A DNA stretch of 15,488 nucleotides from Bacillota bacterium (GTDB lineage Bacteria > Bacillota > Clostridia > Lachnospirales > Bianqueaceae), in the NCBI GenBank assembly GCA_017467985.1, contig JAFUJY010000303.1, positions 1-15,488 on the forward strand, read 5' to 3'. The position numbers and the translations under genes are program-made. The notes under the pieces are model-generated. The model ran no database searches and was not told the origin of the DNA. It saw only the letters and a list, made by a program, of their open reading frames with translations. This document shows, piece by piece, positions 1 through 7,531 of the stretch (position 1 is its first letter; the number at the start of each line of letters is the position of its first letter).

Positions 1-1184
1 CATGTCTCATTGAAGGGGCACCAACCGATGATGGCAGGATGGTTAAAGTCTCGATCCACTTCGCTGAGCCACTCGGGAAGGACGCTGAATACAGCCTCGG
101 GACGGGTGTGGTCCAGTCCCCAGTTGGGGAATTCTCCCCATACCATGTACCCCAGCTTATCGCAGTGATACAGGAAGCGTTCTTCAAAAATTTTCTCGTG
201 CAGACGGGCGCCGTTAAAACCGCAGGCCATGGAAAGCTGGATATCCTTCAGCAGAGCAGCATCACTGGGTGCGGTGTAGATACCATCGGGATAGAAACCC
301 TGGTCCAGAATGGTGCGCTGGAAAACGGACTTACCGTTAAGCATGAATTTTCTGCCTTCCAGACGGATGCTGCGCAGACCGGCATAACTATGTACCAGGT
401 CATCGCCGTAAGTCAGCTCCAGATCATACAGGCGACCCTGGCCAACTTCCCACAGGTGGATCTCGGAGAGGGGCAGCACAAGCTGTACACGACCACCATC
501 AGCTTGCACGCTGGCGCAGCCTACTTCACGACCTTCATAGGAGGCAGTAACAGTCAGTGTGCCAGCACCCTGTAAAAATGCAGCGATGTTAATCGCACCA
601 TTTTCCACATCGGGGTAATACTTGACTTTTTCTATATGAGTCTTGGGCAGAAACTCCAGCCAAACGGTCTGCCAAATACCGGTGGTGCGGGTATAATCGC
701 AGTTGTGGGAGAAGTATTCTTCGCTCTGCTTACCGCGGGGAATTAACGGATCCCGCTCATTGTCTTCGGCACATACGGTAATGACATTTTCTCCGGCTTG
801 TACAGCCTGGGAAATATCAAATGCAAAGGAAACATAACCGCCGGTATGTGTTCCAACGCTCTGCCCATTCACAAATACTTCGCAGCAATAATCTACTGCG
901 CCAAAGTGCAGCTTGGTGATGCCGCTGATCTGCTCGGCGGTCAGGTCTACGGTACGACGATACCATACGGCCTGCATAAAATCTTTGTGTTCTACGCCGG
1001 AGAGCTTGCTCTGAGGACAGAAGGGGACGAGGATCGTATCACTGAGCTGGGTCTCGGCCTTGCTAAGGCCACGGGCACGGCCACTGCGGCCGTTATCAAT
1101 CTCAAAGGCCCATTGGCCGTTTAGGTTAAGCCAGTTATCACGTTGGAATTGCGGTTTGGGATGTTCACTTCTGGGAATATTCAT
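1..1184 (-). CDS. Glycoside hydrolase family 2 protein (beta-galactosidase/beta-glucuronidase type), 3' part cut by window edge
   Basis: The minus-strand frame is open from ATG at 1184 to the left edge, about 394 codons with no stop; I translated it by hand because it has no stop inside the window. It starts MNIPRSEHPKPQFQRDNW and continues with the GH2 sugar-binding/jelly-roll domain (NLNGQWAFEID, about residues 20-31; VWYRR near 62-66; VFVNG near 93-97; TTGIWQTVWLE near 150-160). An immunoglobulin-like beta-sandwich follows, then the start of the TIM barrel. The edge falls just after FNHPAIIGWCPFNE, where the last E (about residue 393) is the GH2 acid/base; the nucleophile lies outside the window. 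The start is supported by an AAGGAT ribosome site. No signal peptide is seen, so a cytoplasmic retaining exo-glycosidase on imported oligosaccharides is likely. The sugar specificity cannot be read from this part. It is divergent from the AraC-type regulator, its likely controller. Confidence 0.93.
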   Translation of the reverse strand, partial: MNIPRSEHPKPQFQRDNWLNLNGQWAFEIDNGRSGRARGLSKAETQLSDTILVPFCPQSKLSGVEHKDFMQAVWYRRTVDLTAEQISGITKLHFGAVDYCCEVFVNGQSVGTHTGGYVSFAFDISQAVQAGENVITVCAEDNERDPLIPRGKQSEEYFSHNCDYTRTTGIWQTVWLEFLPKTHIEKVKYYPDVENGAINIAAFLQGAGTLTVTASYEGREVGCASVQADGGRVQLVLPLSEIHLWEVGQGRLYDLELTYGDDLVHSYAGLRSIRLEGRKFMLNGKSVFQRTILDQGFYPDGIYTAPSDAALLKDIQLSMACGFNGARLHEKIFEERFLYHCDKLGYMVWGEFPNWGLDHTRPEAVFSVLPEWLSEVDRDFNHPAIIGWCPFNET

Positions 1185-1217
1185 GGTAATTCATCCTTTC
1201 GAGTATGATTTGACTTT

Positions 1218-1246
1218 ATTATAATTTTTAAGATGGTTAGAATCAA
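1218..1246 (-). promoter_or_regulatory. Sigma-A promoter of the GH2 gene with candidate operator
   Basis: Read on the minus strand, TTGATT (1241-1246) and TATAAT (1218-1223) are separated by exactly 17 bases, about 34 bases upstream of the GH2 start. An inverted repeat GGTTA-N7-TAACC (1235-1251) covers the -35 box and part of the spacer, so a protein bound there could compete with or contact polymerase. Confidence 0.75.
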
Positions 1247-1266
1247 TAACCGATTTTATTATAAAC

Positions 1267-1295
1267 TTGACATATCCTACTGTGCGATGTAGAAT
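1267..1295 (+). promoter_or_regulatory. Sigma-A promoter of the AraC-family regulator
   Basis: TTGACA (1267-1272), a 17-base spacer and TAGAAT (1290-1295). The predicted transcript start near 1302 falls on the first base of the ribosome site GGAGGT (1302-1307), so the leader would be only about 14 bases long. A 13-base direct repeat (GAYTTTATTATAA at 1212-1224 and 1252-1264, one mismatch) lies upstream with a 40-base period and is a candidate binding pattern for the encoded regulator. Confidence 0.7.
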
Positions 1296-1315
1296 GAAGG
1301 TGGAGGTGGTACAAG

Positions 1316-2086
1316 GTGGTACTCAGTGCACGACATCGGTGGCCGGAACCCAAAGGCTTTGAATTGAGCCGGCCCAATGGTATAAGAGAATTTGTCTTGA
1401 TTCATTTTTTTAATACAGTCGAAATCCTGCAGTTCGGTCAACGAATAACGGTTCAGCCCGGTGGATGTATTTGTTATGGTTTGGGAACGGAGCAGTATTT
1501 GTACAGTGCAGAGCCATTGATTCATGACTGGATGCATCTGTCGGTGGATGCAGCACCTTTGATCGCAGAATTAGGTATCGTGTTGGATAAGGTGATTTAC
1601 CCGGCGGATACGACTTTTATGACGGCAGGTATTTGTGATATTGAGCTGGAGATCAACAGTGATCGGCCATTTAGACAGCAGATGGCCAATGCAGCGGCAC
1701 AGCAGTTATTGATTCGATATGCTCGCGCTTGTAAAGATAAAGGAGAGGAACATGTGGCGAATCCAGAACTGTATAGCAGGTTATATGGTTTGAGAACAAA
1801 GATGTTTACCCATTTGGAGCGCAGCTGGACTGTAGAACAAATGGCAGAGCAAGTTCATCTTAGCCCGTCTCGATTTTTTACAGTATACAAATCCATGTTT
1901 GGCATATCGCCAATGAATGACCTGATCCGAGCCAGAGTGGATGCGGCGCGGACCGCACTGGCGGGGACGGATATCCCGATTACGCAGTTGGCAGAGCAGC
2001 TTGGATACGCCAACGCAACGCATTTTAGCAGACAGTTTCGCCAACAGACGGGAATGTCTCCACGAGGGTATCGGTCACATTTGTAG
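1316..2086 (+). CDS. AraC/XylS-family transcriptional regulator
   Basis: A 256-residue protein of normal length for an AraC regulator with an N-terminal cupin-like ligand domain (about residues 1-135) and a C-terminal double helix-turn-helix (about 155-256). The first HTH (about 171-192) contains WTVEQMAEQVHLSPSRFF. The second (about 219-243) has the family signature: ITQLAEQLGYANATHFSRQF, then GMSPRGYR. The GTG start is the only one with a good ribosome site (GGAGGT at 1302-1307, 8-base gap); a TGA at 1295-1297 closes the frame just upstream. It is divergent from the GH2 gene, an arrangement typical of local sugar-responsive activators. It probably controls that gene and senses a sugar or sugar phosphate; the inducer is not predictable. 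Confidence 0.95.
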   Translation: MVLSARHRWPEPKGFELSRPNGIREFVLIHFFNTVEILQFGQRITVQPGGCICYGLGTEQYLYSAEPLIHDWMHLSVDAAPLIAELGIVLDKVIYPADTTFMTAGICDIELEINSDRPFRQQMANAAAQQLLIRYARACKDKGEEHVANPELYSRLYGLRTKMFTHLERSWTVEQMAEQVHLSPSRFFTVYKSMFGISPMNDLIRARVDAARTALAGTDIPITQLAEQLGYANATHFSRQFRQQTGMSPRGYRSHL

Positions 2087-2095
2087 GAGAAAAGA

Positions 2096-2272
2096 ATGGT
2101 TCATGAAGATGTTATTTTCCATTGTCGTAATCATAGTCAAAATAGAGAATTTTCTGACATATGTCCGTCCCGATTTCGTCACGAAGTCCGAAAAATGGCT
2201 TATTTAAGCGAAAAAAAGTGCACAAAGGTGCTTGTGGCTTCGATTTGCCAGAACCCTCAAAACGTGTTATAA
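2096..2272 (+). CDS. Possible small protein, 58 aa, function unknown
   Basis: An ORF of 58 codons starts 9 bases after the AraC gene stop, with AGGAGA at 2085-2090 as a well-placed ribosome site. It begins MVHEDVIFHCRNHSQN and contains several Cys and His residues (CRNH, DICPSRF, KKCTK, SICQN). No family is recognised, and there is no membrane segment or signal peptide. Its TAA stop overlaps the -10 box of the next promoter (2268-2273). It would be translated only as a tail of the AraC transcript. The alternative is that the 243-base gap is simply non-coding; no strong terminator was found in it. An overlapping hydrophobic frame from 2103 is a weaker rival. Confidence 0.22.
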   Translation: MVHEDVIFHCRNHSQNREFSDICPSRFRHEVRKMAYLSEKKCTKVLVASICQNPQNVL

Positions 2273-2273
2273 T
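2245..2273 (+). promoter_or_regulatory. Sigma-A promoter of the Rpn-type nuclease gene
   Basis: TTGCCA (2245-2250), 17-base spacer, TATAAT (2268-2273). The predicted transcript begins near 2280, exactly where a hairpin starts (CCGGC at 2280-2284 pairing with GCCGG at 2296-2300). A 5'-terminal stem like this often stabilises mRNA. Confidence 0.75.
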
Positions 2274-2329
2274 TCCCTTCCGGCGGTTGCAATTGGCCGG
2301 GAAACAGGATATAATAGAGGAGGAAGCGG

Positions 2330-3262
2330 ATGAGCCAAGCTGCAAAGGATTTGGATAAGCACCTGCGTGTGGAGTTGGATACCGCATGTAAAGAGGTGCT
2401 GAAGAATATTCCCTTTTTGGCCCGGATTGTTCAGGCGAGTGCGAGGGAATATGGAAATTGTTCAGTAGAAGAAGTGGAGAAGTTGATTCGAGGGGACCAG
2501 GTTACCGATAAGATTGTGGGTCAGGCGGAGAGCTTAAATGGCCGCAATATGGATCTGCGTTTTGATGCCATGTGCCCGGATGGCACGGGCAAAACCAAAG
2601 TGTTATTAAATGTAGAAGTCCAGAATAAGTACAATCCTGGATATGATATCATCACACGAGGGATTTTCTATTGCGCGTTGATGCTGGTGGCTGAGGACGG
2701 AGTGGAGTTTACCGGGCAGAATTATGGAGAACTTAAAAAAGTCTATTCCATCTGGATTGCGGTCAATCCCTCTGTGATAGAGCAAGGCTGTATTAACCGA
2801 TATGAGATGAATGAAGTCCATATGCGGGGCGAGATGACCCGAACTCGGAAGATCTACGATAAGCTGACGGTGGTACAGCTGAATCTGGGTGAGGATGACG
2901 ATAATGGAATCCTGCGGATGCTGAATGTATTAATGGGTCGTACCTATTCAGTAGCCGAGAAAAAGCAGATTTTGGAAGAGGAATACGGTATTGCTATGAC
3001 CAACGAAATGGAAGGAGATGTGGAAAAGGTGTGTAACTATAGTGAATGGGTATATGAGAGCGGTGTAGAGCAGGGAATTCAAAAAGGAATTGCCCAAGGA
3101 GTGGAACAAGGTATGATAAAGGGTGAAATAGATGCTATCGTAAAGATGATTCTGAATGTCATGAAGAAGATGAAAGGCACCCCAGAGGTTGCCATGGATT
3201 TTCTGGATATCCCGGAAGAGGATCGGCCGATGTATGTGGAGCAGCTCAGGCAGAGAGTTTGA
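2330..3262 (+). CDS. Rpn family recombination-promoting nuclease / PD-(D/E)XK nuclease family transposase
   Basis: A 310-residue protein of the PD-(D/E)XK family often annotated as a putative transposase (PDDEXK_2, Rpn group). The visible active-site pattern is RFDA (D79) and NVEVQNK (E96, Q98), followed by NPGYDIITRGIFYCALML and the conserved KVYSIWIA. The C-terminal third (about residues 240-270) is a charged helical stretch with Gly every fourth or so residue (GVEQGIQKGIAQGVEQGM), typical of this group. Start ATG has GGAGG upstream. E. coli RpnA is known to cut DNA and promote RecA-independent recombination, but most Clostridia copies are uncharacterised. It is a single gene with its own promoter and terminator, and no terminal inverted repeats or target duplications were seen, so it does not look like part of an intact transposon. 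Confidence 0.9.
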   Translation: MSQAAKDLDKHLRVELDTACKEVLKNIPFLARIVQASAREYGNCSVEEVEKLIRGDQVTDKIVGQAESLNGRNMDLRFDAMCPDGTGKTKVLLNVEVQNKYNPGYDIITRGIFYCALMLVAEDGVEFTGQNYGELKKVYSIWIAVNPSVIEQGCINRYEMNEVHMRGEMTRTRKIYDKLTVVQLNLGEDDDNGILRMLNVLMGRTYSVAEKKQILEEEYGIAMTNEMEGDVEKVCNYSEWVYESGVEQGIQKGIAQGVEQGMIKGEIDAIVKMILNVMKKMKGTPEVAMDFLDIPEEDRPMYVEQLRQRV

Positions 3263-3281
3263 ATAGAATAGAGTAGAAGCG

Positions 3282-3318
3282 AAAAGGGGGACCGTCTCGT
3301 TAAGACAGTCCCCTTTTT
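3282..3318. terminator. Bidirectional rho-independent terminator between convergent genes
   Basis: Stem arms 3282-3297 and 3303-3318 with loop CGTTA (3298-3302) and one internal C/A mismatch. The arms are flanked by an A run on the left and a T run on the right, so it can end the nuclease transcript on plus and the ankyrin-GH43 transcript on minus. Confidence 0.9.
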
Positions 3319-3348
3319 GAGTAAGGTTAAAATAATTCTTGGTTAGTT

Positions 3349-5283
3349 TTAAGTACGAGTGGAGGTTCCTTCATAATGAAAGTCTTCAAAAGTGACTCTC
3401 AACTCTTCACCTTCGCCTGCGTAGGCGTACATACCCAGAGTAGGTCCGGTGAAGTGCTTGCCGGGAACGCCTTCGTCGCACAGAGCATCCACAAAGGGCA
3501 GATGTACGGCTTCAACATAATCGCCGCCATCAAAGCTAACATAATACTTGCGGTCGAAAATATGGGTATCCACCCGGAAGTTCACACGCTTTGTGCCGGC
3601 GGGTACCATCATCGCCGGATGTTCAATGGTTTCTTCCCGCTTTTGCTCCACAACCTTGATCTGCAGCTGACCGTCATCATTGCAAAATGCAGCGAATTTG
3701 ATATAAGCCACTTCGTCGTAATAGTTGGTCATGCCTGCGTTCTGACCCGGCTTCAGTTCCGGCAGAACCATGGTGGTGTTGGCGGTGAAGGAAAGGTCGG
3801 TCTGGCGGCGCACCAGAATGTTTTTGGACTGAACTTTGTTCAGATCCAGGGCGCTGCCCTTTAAGATTACCTTACCCTCCACGATGGCGTAGCCATCCTT
3901 TTCCGGCGGACGGGAGAACATCCAGGTGTGGAAGAAGGTAGCTTCATCAAAAGTCTGGGGCTCTTCAGGCCAAGGATGTTCCGGCAGATTGGGCTTGTAC
4001 TGCAGAGCAGAGGGTCCCTTCAAGCCATTGGCAATGGGCCATCCGTCAGGAGTCCAGACCACACGGTCCATGGAAGTCTCGCGGCCCAGCATGGTACGGT
4101 AAACACCGGGCTGGGGATAATATTCCCGACCGCACAGATAGGCCAGATACCACTCACCATCGGGGGTGTCCACCAATTCGCCGTGGCCTGCACGCTGGAT
4201 CAGCGCCCCGGGATCCCGCTGGGTCATAATTGGGTTATAGGGACAGGGCTCATAAGTGCCTCGTAATGTCTTGGAACGAGCTACGGTCACCACATGGCCC
4301 TGACCGGTACCGCCCTCCGCCATAAACAGATAATAATAGCCGTCCTTTTTCATCAGATGGGGGCCTTCGGGGTTACGCTTGTTGGCGCCGTAATAGAGCA
4401 TCTCTGCATCAGAAATGCGCTCCGTAGCATCAGCGTTCAGTTCCAGAATACGGGCGCCGCGGTTTAGCAGCATATAGCGGCGGCCGTCATCATCCACAAA
4501 CAGGCTGGGATCGATACCGTCTTCATAAATCTTGGCAGGCTTGGAGTAAGGTCCTTCCGGCTTATCGGAGCTGACAATGATCTGATGACGGAAAACGGGA
4601 GCATCGTCGCCCTCCAGATAAAAATACGGAGGAATGTCATTGTGGCGATAGGTGACGGTAATGTAGAATCGTCCATCATGATATGAAATGTCCGGTGCCC
4701 AATAGCCGTTGCCGCCGGTGGTATCATCCAGTTCGGACCATTCCGGATTGGTAATGGCATGGCCGATAATCCGCCAATTCACCAAGTCCTTAGAGTGGGA
4801 AACAGGAATACAGGGGAAGAAAACGAAAGTGGAGTTGACCATGTAATAATCTTCACCCACACGAATAATGGACGGATCCGGGAAAAAGCCGCGGCGGATG
4901 GGGTTCTTGTACATGCGGGACAGGGGTGCACCTACCACGCTTTCAAAATAAGCGGTCAGTTCCTCATTACCGGCCTGGGCAGCGATCTCGTAGGGTGTCA
5001 GCAGGTCGTGGTCACCCTCCACCGGAGACATGCCGATCTTCTCCACCAGATATCTGCATACATCCACATTGCCGGACATGGCGCCGAAATGCAGGATATT
5101 ACGATGGTTGTCGTCCCGCATATTCATGCTGACACCAGTGTACTCCAGAACATACTTGACCGCCTCCAGATTACCGGATTTTGCCACCGCAAAAGCCATG
5201 GGAACGCCGTTTTCGTCCGTACCGTTAACTAATTTTCTTAATTCATAAAAGTTTTTAGAATCAATTGCTTCTTGAATTGTCAT
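3349..5283 (-). CDS. Ankyrin-repeat / glycoside hydrolase family 43 fusion protein
   Basis: A 644-residue protein starting MTIQEAIDSKNFYELRKL. Residues 1-120 form about three ankyrin repeats (near 25-57, 59-91 and 93-118, with motifs such as NILHFGAMSGNVDVCRYLVE and TPYEIAAQAGNEEL). A complete GH43 five-bladed propeller follows (about 127-420): base D136 in FFPDPSII, pKa-tuning D258 in DGIDPSLF, acid E306 in NPEGPHL, plus YWAPDIS (194-200) and HGELVDTP (368-375). Residues about 440-640 resemble the C-terminal beta-sandwich of GH43 xylosidases. An inverting beta-xylosidase or alpha-arabinofuranosidase activity is likely. There is no signal peptide, so it is probably cytoplasmic. The start is set by AGGGGG about 8 bases upstream; in-frame ATGs at 5301 and 5346 lie at or before the predicted transcript start. 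The ankyrin fusion is unusual for a glycosidase. Confidence 0.93.
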   Translation of the reverse strand: MTIQEAIDSKNFYELRKLVNGTDENGVPMAFAVAKSGNLEAVKYVLEYTGVSMNMRDDNHRNILHFGAMSGNVDVCRYLVEKIGMSPVEGDHDLLTPYEIAAQAGNEELTAYFESVVGAPLSRMYKNPIRRGFFPDPSIIRVGEDYYMVNSTFVFFPCIPVSHSKDLVNWRIIGHAITNPEWSELDDTTGGNGYWAPDISYHDGRFYITVTYRHNDIPPYFYLEGDDAPVFRHQIIVSSDKPEGPYSKPAKIYEDGIDPSLFVDDDGRRYMLLNRGARILELNADATERISDAEMLYYGANKRNPEGPHLMKKDGYYYLFMAEGGTGQGHVVTVARSKTLRGTYEPCPYNPIMTQRDPGALIQRAGHGELVDTPDGEWYLAYLCGREYYPQPGVYRTMLGRETSMDRVVWTPDGWPIANGLKGPSALQYKPNLPEHPWPEEPQTFDEATFFHTWMFSRPPEKDGYAIVEGKVILKGSALDLNKVQSKNILVRRQTDLSFTANTTMVLPELKPGQNAGMTNYYDEVAYIKFAAFCNDDGQLQIKVVEQKREETIEHPAMMVPAGTKRVNFRVDTHIFDRKYYVSFDGGDYVEAVHLPFVDALCDEGVPGKHFTGPTLGMYAYAGEGEELRVTFEDFHYEGTSTRT

Positions 5284-5311
5284 GTGAAAGCCCCCTAACA
5301 TCTTTTTTTTA

Positions 5312-5340
5312 AGTATAAAATGGAGAAAGGTGTTTGTCAA
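5312..5340 (-). promoter_or_regulatory. Sigma-A promoter of the ankyrin-GH43 gene
   Basis: On the minus strand: TTGACA (5335-5340), 17-base spacer, TATACT (5312-5317). The predicted transcript start near 5305 leaves about 22 bases of leader before the ATG at 5283 and rules out the longer in-frame start at 5346. Confidence 0.82.
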
Positions 5341-5423
5341 TAACATTTTATCGGAAGATGTTGAAACAAGTATTAAAAATGGCTTAAATTCTAGGTTTTT
5401 TTCGCAAAAATCGTGGGAAGTAT

Positions 5424-5452
5424 TTGACTTTTTGTGCCTGAACCTCTATAAT
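5424..5452 (+). promoter_or_regulatory. Sigma-A promoter of the lysA-ydcF-asnA-M20 operon
   Basis: TTGACT (5424-5429), 17-base spacer, TATAAT (5447-5452). The leader of about 45 bases to the ATG at 5504 is too short for a lysine riboswitch, and none is seen. Confidence 0.82.
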
Positions 5453-5503
5453 AAGTACATCTTCTGGAAACACTATAAGAAGAAATAAAAAGGGGTAATT
5501 TGT

Positions 5504-6757
5504 ATGTTTAATTTTGACTATTATACCGGTCCGAATCAGTTCTGGGGCAATACCACACCTGCCCAGCTGGTGCGTGACTATGGTTCACCGTTGTATGTAT
5601 ATAATGAAAGAATTTTGCGCCAGCGCTGCCGGGAGATGAAGAACCTGGTGAAGTATCCCAACTTTGCAGTCAACTATTCCGCCAAGGCTAATTCCAACCT
5701 GCACTTTTTGAAGATTGTGCGGGAGGAGGGGCTGGTGGTGGACGCCATGTCTCTGGGCGAGATTGCGGTGGAAGAGGCCGCGGGCTTTGACCACGACCAT
5801 ATTTTCTTTATCAGCAATAATGTGAGCCGAGAAGAGATGGCGGCTGTGGTTGAGAAGGGCATTCTGATTAGTGTGGATTCTCTGGCTCAGCTGGAGATGT
5901 TTGGTCAGTTGTGTCCCGGGGGACGGATCTGTGTGCGTCTGAATACGGGCGTGGGTGCAGGACATCATGCCAAGGTGGTGACCGGTGGTCACGAGACCAA
6001 GTTTGCCATTGATCCCACACTGTATGACGAGATGCGGGCCATCATTGCCAAGTATGATCTGAAGCTGGTGGGCATCAATCAGCACATTGGGTCACTGTTT
6101 ATGGATCCGGAACCCTATTTGCAGGGCATTAAGAACCTGCTGGAGGTTTGTAAGGAGTTCCCGGGGCTGGAGATTATTGACTTTGGCGGCGGTTTTGGTA
6201 TTCCTTATCATAAGATGGAAGGACAGGCCCGTTTGGATCTGGTGAGCCTGGGCCAGCAGCTGGATGAAATCTTTAACGCTTTCGTGGCAGAGTATGGCAG
6301 CCAGGTGCAGTTTAAGATCGAACCCGGTCGGTATATCAGTGCAGAGTGCTGCGTATTATTGGGTAAGGCGCATGCGGTGAAGACTGTATATGAGAATAAA
6401 TATATCGGGACGGATCTGGGCTTTAATGTGCTGGTGCGTCCTATGATGTATGACTCCCATCACGATATTGAGATTTATCGTGAGGAGGGCGAGGATACCG
6501 GCAAGGTGGAAGTGGTTTCCATCGTAGGTAACATTTGTGAAAGCGGCGACATTATTGCGGCTAAGCGGGAACTGCCGGAGATTCTGCAGGATGATGTGAT
6601 TGGTGTACTGGATGCGGGTGCATACGGTTATGCCATGTCTTCCAATTATAATAACCGGCTGCGTCCGGCGGAAGTTTTGATTCAGGAGGATGGATCTGCC
6701 AGATTGATCCGGCGTCGTGACACGTTGGAGGATCTGCTTAGAGGATTTCCGCTATGA
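5504..6757 (+). CDS. lysA: Diaminopimelate decarboxylase
   Basis: A 417-residue fold-type III PLP decarboxylase that converts meso-diaminopimelate to L-lysine, the last step of lysine synthesis. Visible features in order: PLP lysine K61 in NYSAKANSN, the HIGS motif (H194), glycine-rich GGGFG (228-232) for the PLP phosphate, EPGR (273-276), CESGD (345-349) contributing the active-site Cys across the dimer, and DAGAYGYAMSSNYN (370-383). The length is normal. AGGGGT lies 7 bases before the start. It is the first gene of a four-gene operon, overlapping the next by ATGA. A related decarboxylase of another basic amino acid or of D-ornithine-like substrates is possible, but CESGD and the C-terminal motif fit LysA best. 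Confidence 0.93.
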   Translation: MFNFDYYTGPNQFWGNTTPAQLVRDYGSPLYVYNERILRQRCREMKNLVKYPNFAVNYSAKANSNLHFLKIVREEGLVVDAMSLGEIAVEEAAGFDHDHIFFISNNVSREEMAAVVEKGILISVDSLAQLEMFGQLCPGGRICVRLNTGVGAGHHAKVVTGGHETKFAIDPTLYDEMRAIIAKYDLKLVGINQHIGSLFMDPEPYLQGIKNLLEVCKEFPGLEIIDFGGGFGIPYHKMEGQARLDLVSLGQQLDEIFNAFVAEYGSQVQFKIEPGRYISAECCVLLGKAHAVKTVYENKYIGTDLGFNVLVRPMMYDSHHDIEIYREEGEDTGKVEVVSIVGNICESGDIIAAKRELPEILQDDVIGVLDAGAYGYAMSSNYNNRLRPAEVLIQEDGSARLIRRRDTLEDLLRGFPL

Positions 6758-7515
6758 TGGCCCTGATCGGAAGTATCTTTTTCGCCGGGCTGGCAGTGCT
6801 GGCGTTGGTGTATTATCTGATGCTGGGGTTCTGGATTGGTTTCGGTATTAATTTTGGTGTGATCTGGCCGGCCATGTCGGTGGTGTGCGCAGGGTTATCT
6901 TATCTGTGCCATTTGGCCCGTAAAGGGCTGCTGCACATTTCGGCGGCAGTTTGGGTGCCGATTACGGTGGTTGTGGGTATTGGACTGGTGGTTTTTCTGA
7001 TTTTAGAAATGCTCGTAATTACCACTGCCTTTAAGGCACCGGAGCCCAAGGCCAAGTATTGTATTATCTTAGGCTGTAAGGTAGAAGGTGAACGCCCGTC
7101 CCTGTCCCTGAGGTATCGTATCGATGCGGCGGCGGAATACTTAAAAGAAAATCCCGATACCATTGCCATTGCCTCCGGCGGGCAGGGTGAAGGAGAATTG
7201 ATTTCGGAGGCCCAGTGTATCCGGGATGAGCTGGTGGAGCGGGGAATTGCCCCGGAGCGGATTGTGATGGAAAACCAATCCACTTCCACCACAGAGAACA
7301 TAGAATTCAGCAAGGCGTATATTGAGGATGTTACAGACTCGGTGGTAGTTATCACCAGTGAGTACCATGTGTTCCGGGGTGTACAGATTGCGAAAAAGGC
7401 GGGACTTGAGAATGTCAGCGGCCTTCGGGCGGATCCCGGGCCGGTGATGGCACTGCACTATTATGTGCGGGAAGCCTTCGCCATTGTAAAAGATTTTGTT
7501 GTTGGAAATATGTAA
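6754..7515 (+). CDS. YdcF/SanA-family (DUF218) membrane protein
   Basis: A 253-residue protein with three hydrophobic segments (about residues 5-27, 34-54, 66-92) and a C-terminal DUF218 domain. Domain motifs are ILGCKV (105-110), SGGQGEGE (141-148) with E152, ENQSTSTTEN (173-182) and TSEYHVFR (201-208), which form the presumed active pocket. The family (YdcF, SanA, ElyC) is linked to envelope integrity and lipid-carrier metabolism, but its reaction is not established. The start overlaps the lysA stop (ATGATGG; either of two adjacent ATGs), so translation is probably coupled. Whether the catalytic domain faces outside depends on topology I cannot settle by eye. Confidence 0.88.
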   Translation: MMALIGSIFFAGLAVLALVYYLMLGFWIGFGINFGVIWPAMSVVCAGLSYLCHLARKGLLHISAAVWVPITVVVGIGLVVFLILEMLVITTAFKAPEPKAKYCIILGCKVEGERPSLSLRYRIDAAAEYLKENPDTIAIASGGQGEGELISEAQCIRDELVERGIAPERIVMENQSTSTTENIEFSKAYIEDVTDSVVVITSEYHVFRGVQIAKKAGLENVSGLRADPGPVMALHYYVREAFAIVKDFVVGNM

Positions 7516-7531
7516 GGCAGGAGTGATTGTT

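Noticed and set aside
39..1124. Two plus-strand ORFs (39-575 and 798-1124) at the left end
   Set aside because: They are antisense in codon register to the intact GH2 frame, which has clear family motifs, a ribosome site and a promoter.
3060..3140. Short repeats in the 3' part of the nuclease gene as a CRISPR or DNA tandem repeat
   Set aside because: The repetition is at protein level (Gly-spaced charged helix) and imperfect in DNA, a usual feature of this nuclease family.
5284..5346. Longer start for the ankyrin-GH43 protein at 5346
   Set aside because: It precedes the promoter -10 box and lacks a ribosome site, whereas the ATG at 5283 has AGGGGG upstream and opens directly into the ankyrin-like region.
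5453..5503. Lysine riboswitch upstream of lysA
   Set aside because: The leader is only about 45 bases, far shorter than an L-box, and no matching folded core is seen.
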